10,202 nt of DNA from the NCBI GenBank assembly GCA_903960725.1, contig CAJCBY010000257.1, positions 1 to 10,202 on the forward strand, in the 5' to 3' direction. Shown piece by piece: positions 1 through 7,152 of this stretch (position 1 is its first letter; each line of letters starts with the position of its first letter). A program made the translations under genes and the position numbers. A model generated the notes under the pieces. That model searched no databases, was not told the DNA's origin, and worked only from the letters and a program-made list of their open reading frames with translations. The DNA is from an uncultured Cytophagaceae bacterium. Its GTDB lineage: Bacteria > Bacteroidota > Bacteroidia > Cytophagales > Spirosomataceae.

Positions 1-1995
1 CCGATCTGGGTTCGGTTGATTTTATTAGTGTTGCTTAGTGCGAGTTTCCCTTTGTTTCATGTCGGAAATATTGTTTTCTGGGCTTATATCATTCTTTGGG
101 CTGCAATTCCTGGTGAAATGAATCCGGATGATGATAAGTCGTATCGCAAGTTTTACCGCGATCCTGAGAAAAAAGTGATCGGTGGTGTGATGGCTGGTAT
201 TGCCGCTTACACGGGTTGGGATGTAGGATTATTGCGCGTTCTAGCAGTTTTGTCGGTGGGATTGTTTGGTTCAGGGGTCTTTGCTTACCTCGTTATTTTA
301 GTCATTACACCAGAGGCTAAGACGATGAAGGATAAAATGGAGATGACGGGTGAGCCGATCACGTTGGAAAATATCGAAAACAATATTAAGAAAAGTATTC
401 AGCCGAATGAAACGGAAGAAAATGGCTTGACGAAAGTATTGTTATTTCCTTTCCGCATTTTCGCCACCGTGTTCTCTGCCTTGAAAGGGCCATTGAACAT
501 AATTAGATGGATCATTCAAATCTTTTTAGGAATCATATTGTCGATTTTAGGTATGGCATTTATTATCGCTTTGGTCGCTTTATGTACGGTTGGATTTACG
601 GGAATTGATCAAGGGCAGCTTGTCCATATGGGTCCATTGCCACTTTATCTAATCGCGAAAGATCTTCCATTCTGGACAGTTCCGGCTTTGGTTTTGGCTT
701 TATTACCTCTATTTGTTTCGATCGCCATCGCAGGAGTTTCGTTATTAGCTAATCGTAAGTTTTACAACAAGACCTATAAGATTGTTTCGACTACTATGGT
801 GATTGTAGGGTGGATTGGGTTATTTGCAGCCGTTCCTTTTGTGGGGCGTAATTTCCAGCGTACAGCATCCTACAATGAGGTGAAAGATATCGCTGTTTCA
901 GATTCTACAACTTATGTTTTAGATATTGACAAAAAAGATAACGAGACGATCTGGCAAATGATGCTGGGGGAGAAAGTAGAGCAATTTACGTTTGACTTTG
1001 AAGAGGAGGAGGATAACTTCGATTTTAATGAGGAACGCTTTAATCGTACTAACATTGAGATCGAGGGATATGATGGGAAGACAATTCAAGTAATTACCTA
1101 TGCTAAATCACAAGGTTTGTCACGTAAAGAAGCAGAGGCTAATGCCAAAATGATTCAGTACAATTACCTCCAAAAAGGCAAGGACTTACGTTTTGACACG
1201 CACTTTAGTCTAAAAAACTCACCATTCCGAGCACAACGACTAAAGGTTAAAATCATGATCCCGTATGGCAAATCGTTTAGCATGACGCGTGATTTTGCTT
1301 TATATATGGATAATGTGTTGGAATCAGGTTATTTTCATGAAGAGGGACAAGAGTTATTCACCGGTTCGCTTTGGAGCTTCTCTGCAGATAAGGGTTTAGT
1401 TTGTTTAAATAGAACTCCTCACAAGGATGAGGAATCTAAGAATGAGGATTTTTCAGATGATAAGGTAGGTTTTACAATCACGAAAGACCTAATTAATTTC
1501 AGCTCAATTTCTGGTTTGAATACGGAGTCTTCTCAAATTAAAATTATAAGAGGCGACCTTCCTAAGATTACCTACCGAGTAAATGAAGCGCTTGAGAGTT
1601 CGGTTCGGGTGGAAAATAAGGTGTTAATCTTTGAAAAGATTCAGCCTGGAATCCAAGTAGAGATTGTCGTTCCAGAATTGACTAATGTAGAATTAGGGGG
1701 AAGCGCAAGCACAGAAATAGTGGGTTTTACACCGGGTACGTTCGATGTGATTTTACGTGGTTTTCACAGCCTTACTTTGAAGGGTAGTGGTGCTCAGCTA
1801 AATGCGGCCATATTTGATTCAGCAGAATTATTGGCGACAGAATTCTCCGTCGAAAAAGCTTTTGTCTCCCTTGATAAATATGCCAAAGTAGAGCTAAATG
1901 CCTCTAAATTAGTTCAAGGGAAAAAATTCGATAGCTCTAAATTTTCAAATAAATCGAGCAGTGGAGTAAATTATAAATGGAGTGTACTAAAATAA
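1..1995 (+). CDS. PspC-domain / GIN-domain (DUF2807-like) membrane protein, 5'-truncated by the window edge
   Basis: The reading frame is open from the first base, so the true start lies upstream; the TTG at 16 is internal. Numbering below is from the first visible codon. Residues 1-40 (WVR..., then YIILWAAIPGEM) match the C-terminal half of a PspC domain. A second, complete PspC domain covers about 49-106 (RDPEKKVIGGVMAGIAAY, ending in VILVITPEA). Three or four further membrane segments follow at about 165-200, 218-250 and 260-283. A region of about 300-430 contains an acidic stretch (EEEEDNFDFNEE) and a beta-rich part. The C-terminus, about 495-664, is a GIN-type beta domain (ELTNVELGGSAS). 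The stop is TAA at 1993. PspC domains are membrane modules of envelope-stress proteins; this architecture is common in Bacteroidota, often beside a PadR regulator, which would lie outside this window (inference). The exact function is unknown. The next gene also encodes a GIN domain and probably shares a transcript. Confidence 0.87.
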   Translation, partial: PIWVRLILLVLLSASFPLFHVGNIVFWAYIILWAAIPGEMNPDDDKSYRKFYRDPEKKVIGGVMAGIAAYTGWDVGLLRVLAVLSVGLFGSGVFAYLVILVITPEAKTMKDKMEMTGEPITLENIENNIKKSIQPNETEENGLTKVLLFPFRIFATVFSALKGPLNIIRWIIQIFLGIILSILGMAFIIALVALCTVGFTGIDQGQLVHMGPLPLYLIAKDLPFWTVPALVLALLPLFVSIAIAGVSLLANRKFYNKTYKIVSTTMVIVGWIGLFAAVPFVGRNFQRTASYNEVKDIAVSDSTTYVLDIDKKDNETIWQMMLGEKVEQFTFDFEEEEDNFDFNEERFNRTNIEIEGYDGKTIQVITYAKSQGLSRKEAEANAKMIQYNYLQKGKDLRFDTHFSLKNSPFRAQRLKVKIMIPYGKSFSMTRDFALYMDNVLESGYFHEEGQELFTGSLWSFSADKGLVCLNRTPHKDEESKNEDFSDDKVGFTITKDLINFSSISGLNTESSQIKIIRGDLPKITYRVNEALESSVRVENKVLIFEKIQPGIQVEIVVPELTNVELGGSASTEIVGFTPGTFDVILRGFHSLTLKGSGAQLNAAIFDSAELLATEFSVEKAFVSLDKYAKVELNASKLVQGKKFDSSKFSNKSSSGVNYKWSVLK

Positions 1996-2045
1996 CATGC
2001 AACCTTTTTTACAAGGAAAGCATCTTGCAACAAATTTTTAAACTT

Positions 2046-2750
2046 ATGAAAAAAATCTTGTCTTTATTCGCCGCCTTTTTAGTCACATTTAGTGTTTTCG
2101 CAGATCCTGCCGTCGTTACTAAAAAATTCAAAGTCGCTAATTTCAAATCTGTTGAAATAGGAAGTGCTTTCGAAATTCATGTTCACAAAGGAAATGTATA
2201 TTCTGTTTCCATTACCGGACGTGAAAAAGATTTTGAAGATTTAGAGGTAACGTCCTCCGGTGGTAAATTAGAAATCGAATATGAGTCTACTTGGAATTGG
2301 GGTTGGAATAATAGTCGTTCTAAAATGGTTGTCAATATTACCCTTCCTCGATTAGAAAGTGGAGAATTCACCGGAGCTTGTAAGGTTGACTTAAGAGGTT
2401 TTTCGGATGAGGAAGAAATGAATTTAAGTTTCTCTGGAGCGGCTAAAGGACTAGCTGAAGGCTTAAGGGCTGATAAACTGAAAATTGAGTTAAGTGGAGC
2501 GTCAGACTTTAAGATGAGTGGCCAATCCGAGTACTTGAAGGTCGATGCTTCTGGAGCTAGTAATTTAAAAGCATTGGAATTTTTGTCTCGTAATGTGGAT
2601 GTGGAAGCTTCAGGTGCGAGCAGCGCTCAAGTACACGTTCAAAAAACCTTACAAGTCGATGCCTCCGGTGCGTCCCATGTGAAATACAAAGGAAGTCCGT
2701 TGATCAAGAAAGATCTTTCTGGCGCAGCATCACTTCACCAGGTTAATTAA
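2046..2750 (+). CDS. Secreted head-GIN domain protein (DUF2807)
   Basis: The 234-residue product starts with a clear signal peptide (MKKILSLFAAFLVTFSVFA, likely cut before DPAVV), so it is exported to the periplasm or cell surface. I chose the ATG at 2046 over the in-frame ATG at 1977, because the longer form would place 23 polar residues before the signal peptide and would overlap the preceding gene. Residues 26-110 form a beta-rich N-terminal part (FKSVEIGSAFEIHV, ITLPRLESGEFTGA). Residues 130-228 hold six Ser-Gly-Ala coils spaced 18-20 residues apart, as expected of the right-handed beta-helix-like GIN/DUF2807 fold. The family has no assigned enzymatic role; adhesive or envelope-associated functions are only suggested. 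It lies 50 bases downstream of the PspC/GIN membrane protein on the same strand, so the two are probably co-transcribed and functionally linked. Its stop overlaps the stop of the convergent DUF1684 gene. Confidence 0.87.
   Translation: MKKILSLFAAFLVTFSVFADPAVVTKKFKVANFKSVEIGSAFEIHVHKGNVYSVSITGREKDFEDLEVTSSGGKLEIEYESTWNWGWNNSRSKMVVNITLPRLESGEFTGACKVDLRGFSDEEEMNLSFSGAAKGLAEGLRADKLKIELSGASDFKMSGQSEYLKVDASGASNLKALEFLSRNVDVEASGASSAQVHVQKTLQVDASGASHVKYKGSPLIKKDLSGAASLHQVN
2433..2729 (+). repeat. Six Ser-Gly-Ala beta-helix coils in the secreted GIN protein
   Basis: SGA occurs at residues 130, 150, 169, 189, 207 and 225 of the protein, giving spacings of 20, 19, 20, 18 and 18. Three of the copies read (D/E)ASGAS. 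The repeat is clear in protein but diverged in DNA, because different Ser, Gly and Ala codons are used in each copy. This suggests old duplication kept by structural selection rather than a recent tandem expansion. Confidence 0.8.
2743..2750. other. Palindrome TTAATTAA carrying the stop codons of two convergent genes
   Basis: The eight-base perfect palindrome contains the TAA stop of the secreted GIN gene (2748-2750, + strand) and the TAA stop of the DUF1684 gene (2745-2743, - strand). The two coding regions overlap tail to tail by these eight bases, which leaves no room for a separate terminator. Confidence 0.9.
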
Positions 2751-3342
2751 ATAGTTTTTCGCCTGCCTCGATGCGAATCGGGAGGGTGTTTTCTGCGGGA
2801 GGAATAGGACAGGCAAAATCTTCATTGTAAGCACAAAAAGGATTGTATGCGAGATTAAAGTCCACCCGTAATTGATTGTTTTTCGCATTTTTTAGGGGTA
2901 AATCTAGATAGCGTCCGCCTCCATAGGTTTCTGTGGGGGCGGTTTTGTCTTTAAACGGTAGGAAGAAGTCGCCGTTCTCTCGTTGGTATATGGTTAAAGC
3001 GATGGTGAAACTTTGAAGTTCCCCTTTGATTTTTCCGAATAAAATCAATTTCTCCGTTGTGCCATCGGTCATTTTTATATCGACAGTTTCCGCTTTTTCG
3101 GCTTTTTCTAACGCAAAGTCTACGATGTAATCCTTGTTAAAGGAATAGTAATTTAGGCCCTTGAAGGAGGCTTTATCCTTTAATGGGGATTCCTCTCCCT
3201 CCTTAAAGGCAGCATCTTTATCCTTGCGAATTTTCAACACATCTGATCCTGTTTCTACTACCAGTTTTGTCGTGGGAATGCTAAAATAGGCCAGGATGGC
3301 GATGATGGGTAACAGAAAGAGAAGCCATTTATTGAATTTCAT
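2743..3342 (-). CDS. DUF1684 family membrane-anchored protein
   Basis: The 199-residue product begins with a hydrophobic segment (residues 6-22, LLFLLPIIAILAYFS) without a clear cleavage site, so it is probably a signal anchor with the rest in the periplasm. The C-terminal half carries the DUF1684 hallmarks: GGGRYLDLP at 141-149, DFNLAYNPFCAY at 161-172, CPIPPAEN at 178-185, and LPIRIEAGEK near the end. The two conserved cysteines, C170 and C178, lie eight apart. The length fits the family. Its biochemical role is not established. It is divergent from ribE, with 46 bases between the start codons, and convergent with the secreted GIN gene. I see no evidence that it works with either neighbour. 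Confidence 0.85.
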   Translation of the reverse strand: MKFNKWLLFLLPIIAILAYFSIPTTKLVVETGSDVLKIRKDKDAAFKEGEESPLKDKASFKGLNYYSFNKDYIVDFALEKAEKAETVDIKMTDGTTEKLILFGKIKGELQSFTIALTIYQRENGDFFLPFKDKTAPTETYGGGRYLDLPLKNAKNNQLRVDFNLAYNPFCAYNEDFACPIPPAENTLPIRIEAGEKLFN

Positions 3343-3361
3343 CGGAATGGGTGTAATTTTG
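3331..3361 (+). promoter_or_regulatory. Candidate Bacteroidota-type promoter for ribE
   Basis: ATTG at 3331-3334 could serve as the -33 element. After 19 bases, TAATTTTG at 3354-3361 matches the -7 consensus TAnnTTTG exactly. Transcription would start around 3367-3370, leaving a leader of about 20 bases before the ribE ATG at 3389. The -33 part lies inside the first codons of the divergent DUF1684 gene. This is inferred from consensus and spacing only. Confidence 0.5.
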
Positions 3362-3388
3362 AAATCGTAAAATTAGCAAATTATTCAG

Positions 3389-3973
3389 ATGTTTACAGGA
3401 ATTGTGGAGGCGATGGGATCGCTGGTAAGGAAAGAAGCAAAAGGAACGAATGTAGAATTTTGGTTCACATCACCCTTTACCCAGGAATTAAAAGTGGATC
3501 AGTCGCTCGCGCACAATGGCGTTTGTTTGACTGTCGTGGAGATTGACGGGGATCAATACCGAGTGACGGCTATTGATGAGACCTTACAGAAGACGAATAT
3601 GGGCGATGTTGCGATAGGCCAAAAAGTAAACCTTGAACGATGCATGGCTGCGAATGCTCGCTTCGATGGGCATATTGTACAAGGACACGTGGATTTGACC
3701 GGTGTTTGTACGGAAATCAAAGATCAACAAGGCAGCTGGGAATACCGTTTTTCTTATCCCGCTAGTAGCGGCCACGTGACCGTAGAAAAGGGTTCGATTT
3801 GTGTGAATGGCACTAGCTTAACAGTGGTGGATTCACAGGATGATTCCTTTACGGTTTGTATTATACCATATACCTACGAACACACCGTTTTTCATCAACT
3901 ACGTCTAGGCGATCGGGTGAACTTAGAATTCGATATTCTGGGTAAGTATATTAAGAAATTAATGCAGCGATAG
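3389..3973 (+). CDS. ribE: Riboflavin synthase (alpha subunit)
   Basis: This enzyme catalyses the last step of riboflavin synthesis, the dismutation of two 6,7-dimethyl-8-ribityllumazine molecules to riboflavin and a pyrimidinedione, in the cytoplasm. The 194-residue product begins with the family signature MFTGIVE. It shows the two lumazine-binding repeats: residues 1-90 with NGVCLTVV (C46), and about 94-190 with FDGHIVQGHVD (H100) and GSICVNGTSLTVVD (S143). H100 and S143 correspond to the active-site His and Ser of the E. coli enzyme. IPYTYEHT near 159-166 and the tail ILGKYIKKL are also typical. It is slightly shorter than the common 200-215 residues but looks complete. No other riboflavin genes lie nearby and there is no room for an FMN riboswitch upstream. 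Its last 23 bases overlap the end of argH on the other strand. Confidence 0.96.
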   Translation: MFTGIVEAMGSLVRKEAKGTNVEFWFTSPFTQELKVDQSLAHNGVCLTVVEIDGDQYRVTAIDETLQKTNMGDVAIGQKVNLERCMAANARFDGHIVQGHVDLTGVCTEIKDQQGSWEYRFSYPASSGHVTVEKGSICVNGTSLTVVDSQDDSFTVCIIPYTYEHTVFHQLRLGDRVNLEFDILGKYIKKLMQR

Positions 3974-5291
3974 CCTTGTTCACTTTTTCAAAGCCAAAAC
4001 GTTTCCAAGCAATCGCTTTTTGGTCTTGAATTTCTGATAAGCCTAAATTACCAATACTCCCTAAATGCGAGTGATTTATTTCGCGCGCGCTGCCATCGAA
4101 GGCACCGTCCTCAATCTTTTTACCCACGATTTGGTAGGCCTCTCGGAAGGGAACTCCCTGTACCACTAATTTATTGACCTCCTCTACAGAGAACAATAGG
4201 TTGTATTTCGGATCAGCTAACAGGTTTTTCTTCACTTGCATATGGCTGACCATATAGTGCGTAATTTCTAAACCGTCTAAAATTTCCTCAATCGCTGGCA
4301 TCAATAATTCCTTAGTTAATTGGAATTCGCGGTGATATCCTGACGGCAAGTTGCTTGTTAAGAGCTGCAATTGGTTAGGTAATGCCTTTAATTTGTTGGC
4401 TTTCCCCCGCAATAATTCCGCGACATCAGGATTCTTTTTATGTGGCATAATGGAACTTCCCGTCGTCAATGAACTGGGTAGTTCGATGAATCCGAAGTTT
4501 TGGGAATTGTATAAACACACATCCATCGCTAATTTGCTTAGCGTCGTGGCGATCTGAGCGATGGCGGTTAAGACATATAATTCGGTCTTTCCGCGTGATA
4601 ATTGTGCATTTATCACATTTACGTGCGGCGATTCGAAGCCTAATAATTCCGTGGTATATTTTCTGTCCAAAGGAAAGGACGATCCATATCCCGCGCCAGA
4701 ACCCAATGGATTCTTGTTCGCTAAACGGAAAGCCGCCTCAAGTAATTCAATATCTTCTACCAGGCTTTCTGCATAGGCGCCGAACCAAAGTCCAAATGAC
4801 GAGGGCATCGCAATCTGCAAATGCGTGTAACCAGGTAATAAATCGTTTTTATGGGCTTCGCTTTTGGCGATTAATAAATCAAACAAACGCTCCACCGCGT
4901 CGGCGATGTGTTGGATTTCAGCCCGCATGAACAATTTTAAATCCACTAGAACCTGGTCGTTTCTCGAACGGCCCGCGTGAATTTTCTTACCTTGATCGCC
5001 TAATTTCTGCGTTAATAAGTACTCGATTTGAGAATGAACATCCTCCATCCCGTCTTCTATGGTGAAATCACCGGCTTCGATTTGGGCATAAATAGCTTTT
5101 AATTCAGTAAACAAAGGGCCTAATTCGTCCGCACCTAGCAAACCTACTTTCTCTAACATGGTGATATGAGCCAGGGAACCCAGCACATCATAGCGCGCTA
5201 ATTGCAAGTCGTACACAGGGTCGTTCCCGATCGTGAATTTCTCGATTTTAGCGTCTGTCGTCTGATTTTCTTTTTGCCAAAGTTTTGCCAC
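3951..5291 (-). CDS. argH: Argininosuccinate lyase
   Basis: This enzyme cleaves argininosuccinate to arginine and fumarate, the last step of arginine synthesis, as a cytoplasmic tetramer of the fumarase/aspartase superfamily. In the 446-residue product I see HAGRSRNDQ (105-113), GYTHLQ (154-159, with the conserved His157) and the flexible-loop signature GSSIMPHKKNPD (278-289) with the catalytic serine. YHREFQLTKE (319-328) is also typical. The start is GTG (5291-5289), because the product begins MAKLWQKE, close to the usual KLWGGRF opening, and no nearby ATG fits. The stop of the preceding deacylase and this GTG are separated by four bases (TAATACCGTG), so translation is probably coupled. It is the last gene of the leftward arg cluster, and its end overlaps ribE by 23 bases. 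Confidence 0.96.
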   Translation of the reverse strand: MAKLWQKENQTTDAKIEKFTIGNDPVYDLQLARYDVLGSLAHITMLEKVGLLGADELGPLFTELKAIYAQIEAGDFTIEDGMEDVHSQIEYLLTQKLGDQGKKIHAGRSRNDQVLVDLKLFMRAEIQHIADAVERLFDLLIAKSEAHKNDLLPGYTHLQIAMPSSFGLWFGAYAESLVEDIELLEAAFRLANKNPLGSGAGYGSSFPLDRKYTTELLGFESPHVNVINAQLSRGKTELYVLTAIAQIATTLSKLAMDVCLYNSQNFGFIELPSSLTTGSSIMPHKKNPDVAELLRGKANKLKALPNQLQLLTSNLPSGYHREFQLTKELLMPAIEEILDGLEITHYMVSHMQVKKNLLADPKYNLLFSVEEVNKLVVQGVPFREAYQIVGKKIEDGAFDGSAREINHSHLGSIGNLGLSEIQDQKAIAWKRFGFEKVNKAIAALIS

Positions 5292-5295
5292 GGTA

Positions 5296-6366
5296 TTAAA
5301 TGCTTAGTTGGAGTAGTAATTTCTGATAAGTTTGGATGCCCTGTTTCAGTTCATCCAATAAAATATATTCGTCTGCTGTGTGCGATCTGCCGGAATGTCC
5401 CGGGCCAATTTTCGCAGATGGTATTGTTAATAAAGCTTGATCAGACAGGGTGGGGGAGCCGAATAACGGAATGCCCAAAGCCTTTGCCGCCTGCACCAGT
5501 GGATGTGTTTCCTCCATTCTGCTTGAGTTTAACCGCATCGATCTAGGAGTTAATTCTGCCTGAACAATGGTTTTTAATTCCGCAAGGACTTCTTCTAACG
5601 AATAACATTCATTCACCCGGCAATCAATCACGTAATCGCAGGTATCAGGAACTACATTGTGTTGTTTTCCGGCGTTGATAACGGTAACTGTGGTTTTTAC
5701 AGGTCCTAAAAGCTCAGAAACCTTCGCGAATGAATGATTTTGGATGTTTTGAATATCCTCCAAAGCTAAATAAATCGCATTCACCCCCTCATTTCTCGCC
5801 GCATGACCCGCGATTCCTTTGACTTTTGCATCAATGACCATCAAACCTTTCTCTGCAACTGCCATCGCGCAATCTGTAGGTTCACCTACAAGGGCAAAAT
5901 CGATAGGCGGCAAATCCCCCGATTGTAAAAGGGCCTCAATTCCTCCAATGCCCGATATTTCTTCTTCGGCAGTTGCCGCTACTACGAGGTTGAAACCTAG
6001 ATTTTCAGCTGCGTAAAATGAGACAAAAGTGGCGATCAAACAAACTAAACTGGCGCCAGCATCATTTGATCCTAAACCGATCAGTTTGCCATCCTGCTCT
6101 GTCGCCTTGAATGGATCAAAGGTCCAAGAGGCATTGGCTTTTACCGTATCGTGATGTGAATTCAATAGAATCGTGGGTTTAGACGCATCAAAATGCAAAT
6201 TGCTAGCCCACACATTATTTCCTAAACGATTCGAGTGAATCCCTTGTGCCTCGAAAAAATCCACCAAAATCTGCGCCGTTCCCTGCTCCTCCTTACTCAA
6301 AGAGGGGCAAGCTATTAGCTGAGCTAATAGATTTTTTGCGGCTAGAAATTGACTGTCCTCGTACAT
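5296..6366 (-). CDS. argE: M20-family ArgE-like deacylase (N-acylcitrulline / N-acylornithine deacylase)
   Basis: This is a zinc peptidase-fold (M20, ArgE/DapE) enzyme of 356 residues. With numbering from the ATG at 6366, the metal and catalytic residues appear in order: SHHDTV (70-75, His71 and Asp73), GSNDAG with bridging Asp102, EEE at 134-136 (general base and ligand), GEPT at 161-164, and the final RSHTADE His at 329. In an ArgF' pathway the acyl group is removed after carbamoylation, so the likely substrate is N-succinyl- or N-acetylcitrulline, giving citrulline. That is inferred from its place between argB and argH and from the ArgF' gene. An in-frame GTG at 6375 would add three residues and overlap argB by eight bases; I prefer the ATG, which sits one base after the argB stop (TAATATG). 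General M20 amidohydrolases look similar, but the context favours arginine synthesis. Confidence 0.9.
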   Translation of the reverse strand: MYEDSQFLAAKNLLAQLIACPSLSKEEQGTAQILVDFFEAQGIHSNRLGNNVWASNLHFDASKPTILLNSHHDTVKANASWTFDPFKATEQDGKLIGLGSNDAGASLVCLIATFVSFYAAENLGFNLVVAATAEEEISGIGGIEALLQSGDLPPIDFALVGEPTDCAMAVAEKGLMVIDAKVKGIAGHAARNEGVNAIYLALEDIQNIQNHSFAKVSELLGPVKTTVTVINAGKQHNVVPDTCDYVIDCRVNECYSLEEVLAELKTIVQAELTPRSMRLNSSRMEETHPLVQAAKALGIPLFGSPTLSDQALLTIPSAKIGPGHSGRSHTADEYILLDELKQGIQTYQKLLLQLSI

Positions 6367-6370
6367 ATTA
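6364..6370 (-). other. Translation-coupling junction argB / argE-like gene (TAATATG)
   Basis: The argB stop TAA (6370-6368) is followed after one base by the ATG (6366-6364) of the deacylase gene. No Shine-Dalgarno-like sequence is needed if ribosomes re-initiate here. Confidence 0.65.
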
Positions 6371-7150
6371 GGCACTAATTTTTGTTCCTATGTTGTTTTT
6401 ATGCAGGTTATCCGCATGGCATAATCTCACCACCGAAACGCCTTCTGAGATGGCCTTTAGGGCATTCTCTAATTTTGGGATCATCCCCGCAGATACGATT
6501 CCTTTTTCTTTTAAGTCTATAAATGAGACCGGATTGATGGAGCTAATCACCGAATCATCGTCACTAGGATCCATTAAAACGCCTTTTTTCTCAAAGCAAT
6601 AGGTTAAGGTAACGTTATATATTGAGCTGAGGGCTATGGCCAAAGCCTGTGCCATCGTATCTGCATTCGTATTCAATAATTGACCCGAAGCATCAGCCGT
6701 AATAGGAGCAAAGACAGGTGAAAATCCTGCCGCGATTAAACCAGTCAGCGAAGCGGCATTTACCGAAACAATATCCCCCACAAAACCATAATCAATGGGA
6801 TCTGCGGATCTCTTTTTAGAAACCACCATTCCTCCATCTGGTCCAGTAAGGCCTAAAGCATTACAAGAAAGACTTTGCAATTCGGCCACAATCGATTTAT
6901 TAATCCACCCTGCATACACCATCGTTACAATCCGAAGGCTTTCTTCATCTGTCACGCGTCTACCCTCGATCATTTGGCTCTCGATACCCATAGAAGCGGC
7001 CATTTGGGTGGCAATCTTACCACCACCGTGAACGAGCAATTTAGGTCCTGTTAACCTCGCAAAATCCTGCAAAAAGCTAGCTAGGGCGGAGGGATTGTCG
7101 ATGACATTTCCGCCTATTTTAACTACTTGAAGGGAGGGTTTCGTTGACAT
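6368..7150 (-). CDS. argB: N-acetylglutamate kinase (possibly acting on N-succinylglutamate)
   Basis: This kinase phosphorylates the side-chain carboxylate of N-acylglutamate, the second step of arginine synthesis. I chose the ATG at 7150, which gives 260 residues beginning MSTKPSLQVVKIGGN. The in-frame ATG at 7222 would run 72 bases into argF' and add a tail unlike the family. Amino-acid kinase motifs are present: KIGG with Lys11, HGGGK (41-45), EGRRVTDEE with Arg65, LTGPDGG (101-107), NTNADTMA with Asp164, and GMIPK with Lys226. It lacks the extra N-terminal helix found in arginine-inhibited kinases, so feedback inhibition by arginine through that helix is not expected. It overlaps argF' by one base (TAATG). 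In Bacteroidota the substrate may be the succinylated form; the sequence alone does not decide this. Confidence 0.94.
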   Translation of the reverse strand: MSTKPSLQVVKIGGNVIDNPSALASFLQDFARLTGPKLLVHGGGKIATQMAASMGIESQMIEGRRVTDEESLRIVTMVYAGWINKSIVAELQSLSCNALGLTGPDGGMVVSKKRSADPIDYGFVGDIVSVNAASLTGLIAAGFSPVFAPITADASGQLLNTNADTMAQALAIALSSIYNVTLTYCFEKKGVLMDPSDDDSVISSINPVSFIDLKEKGIVSAGMIPKLENALKAISEGVSVVRLCHADNLHKNNIGTKISA

Positions 7151-7152
7151 TA
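7148..7152 (-). other. Translation-coupling junction argF' / argB (TAATG)
   Basis: The last base of the argF' TAA stop (7152-7150) is also the first base of the argB ATG (7150-7148). This one-base overlap is a classic stop-restart arrangement and supports the argB start chosen here. Confidence 0.75.

Noticed and set aside
16..18. TTG as the start codon of the PspC/GIN protein
   Set aside because: The frame is open to base 1, and the residues before and after it (WVRLILLV...) continue a PspC domain, so the gene begins outside the window.
1977..2045. N-terminal extension of the secreted GIN protein starting at 1977
   Set aside because: It would overlap the preceding gene and put polar residues before a clear signal peptide; the ATG at 2046 is the better start.
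1996..2045. Imperfect inverted repeat TTACAAG / CTTGCAA before the secreted GIN gene
   Set aside because: One mismatch in a seven-base stem and no following T-run; too weak to call a terminator or operator.
3343..3388. FMN riboswitch upstream of ribE
   Set aside because: Only 46 bases separate the divergent start codons, far too short for an FMN aptamer, and no aptamer-like conserved segments are visible.
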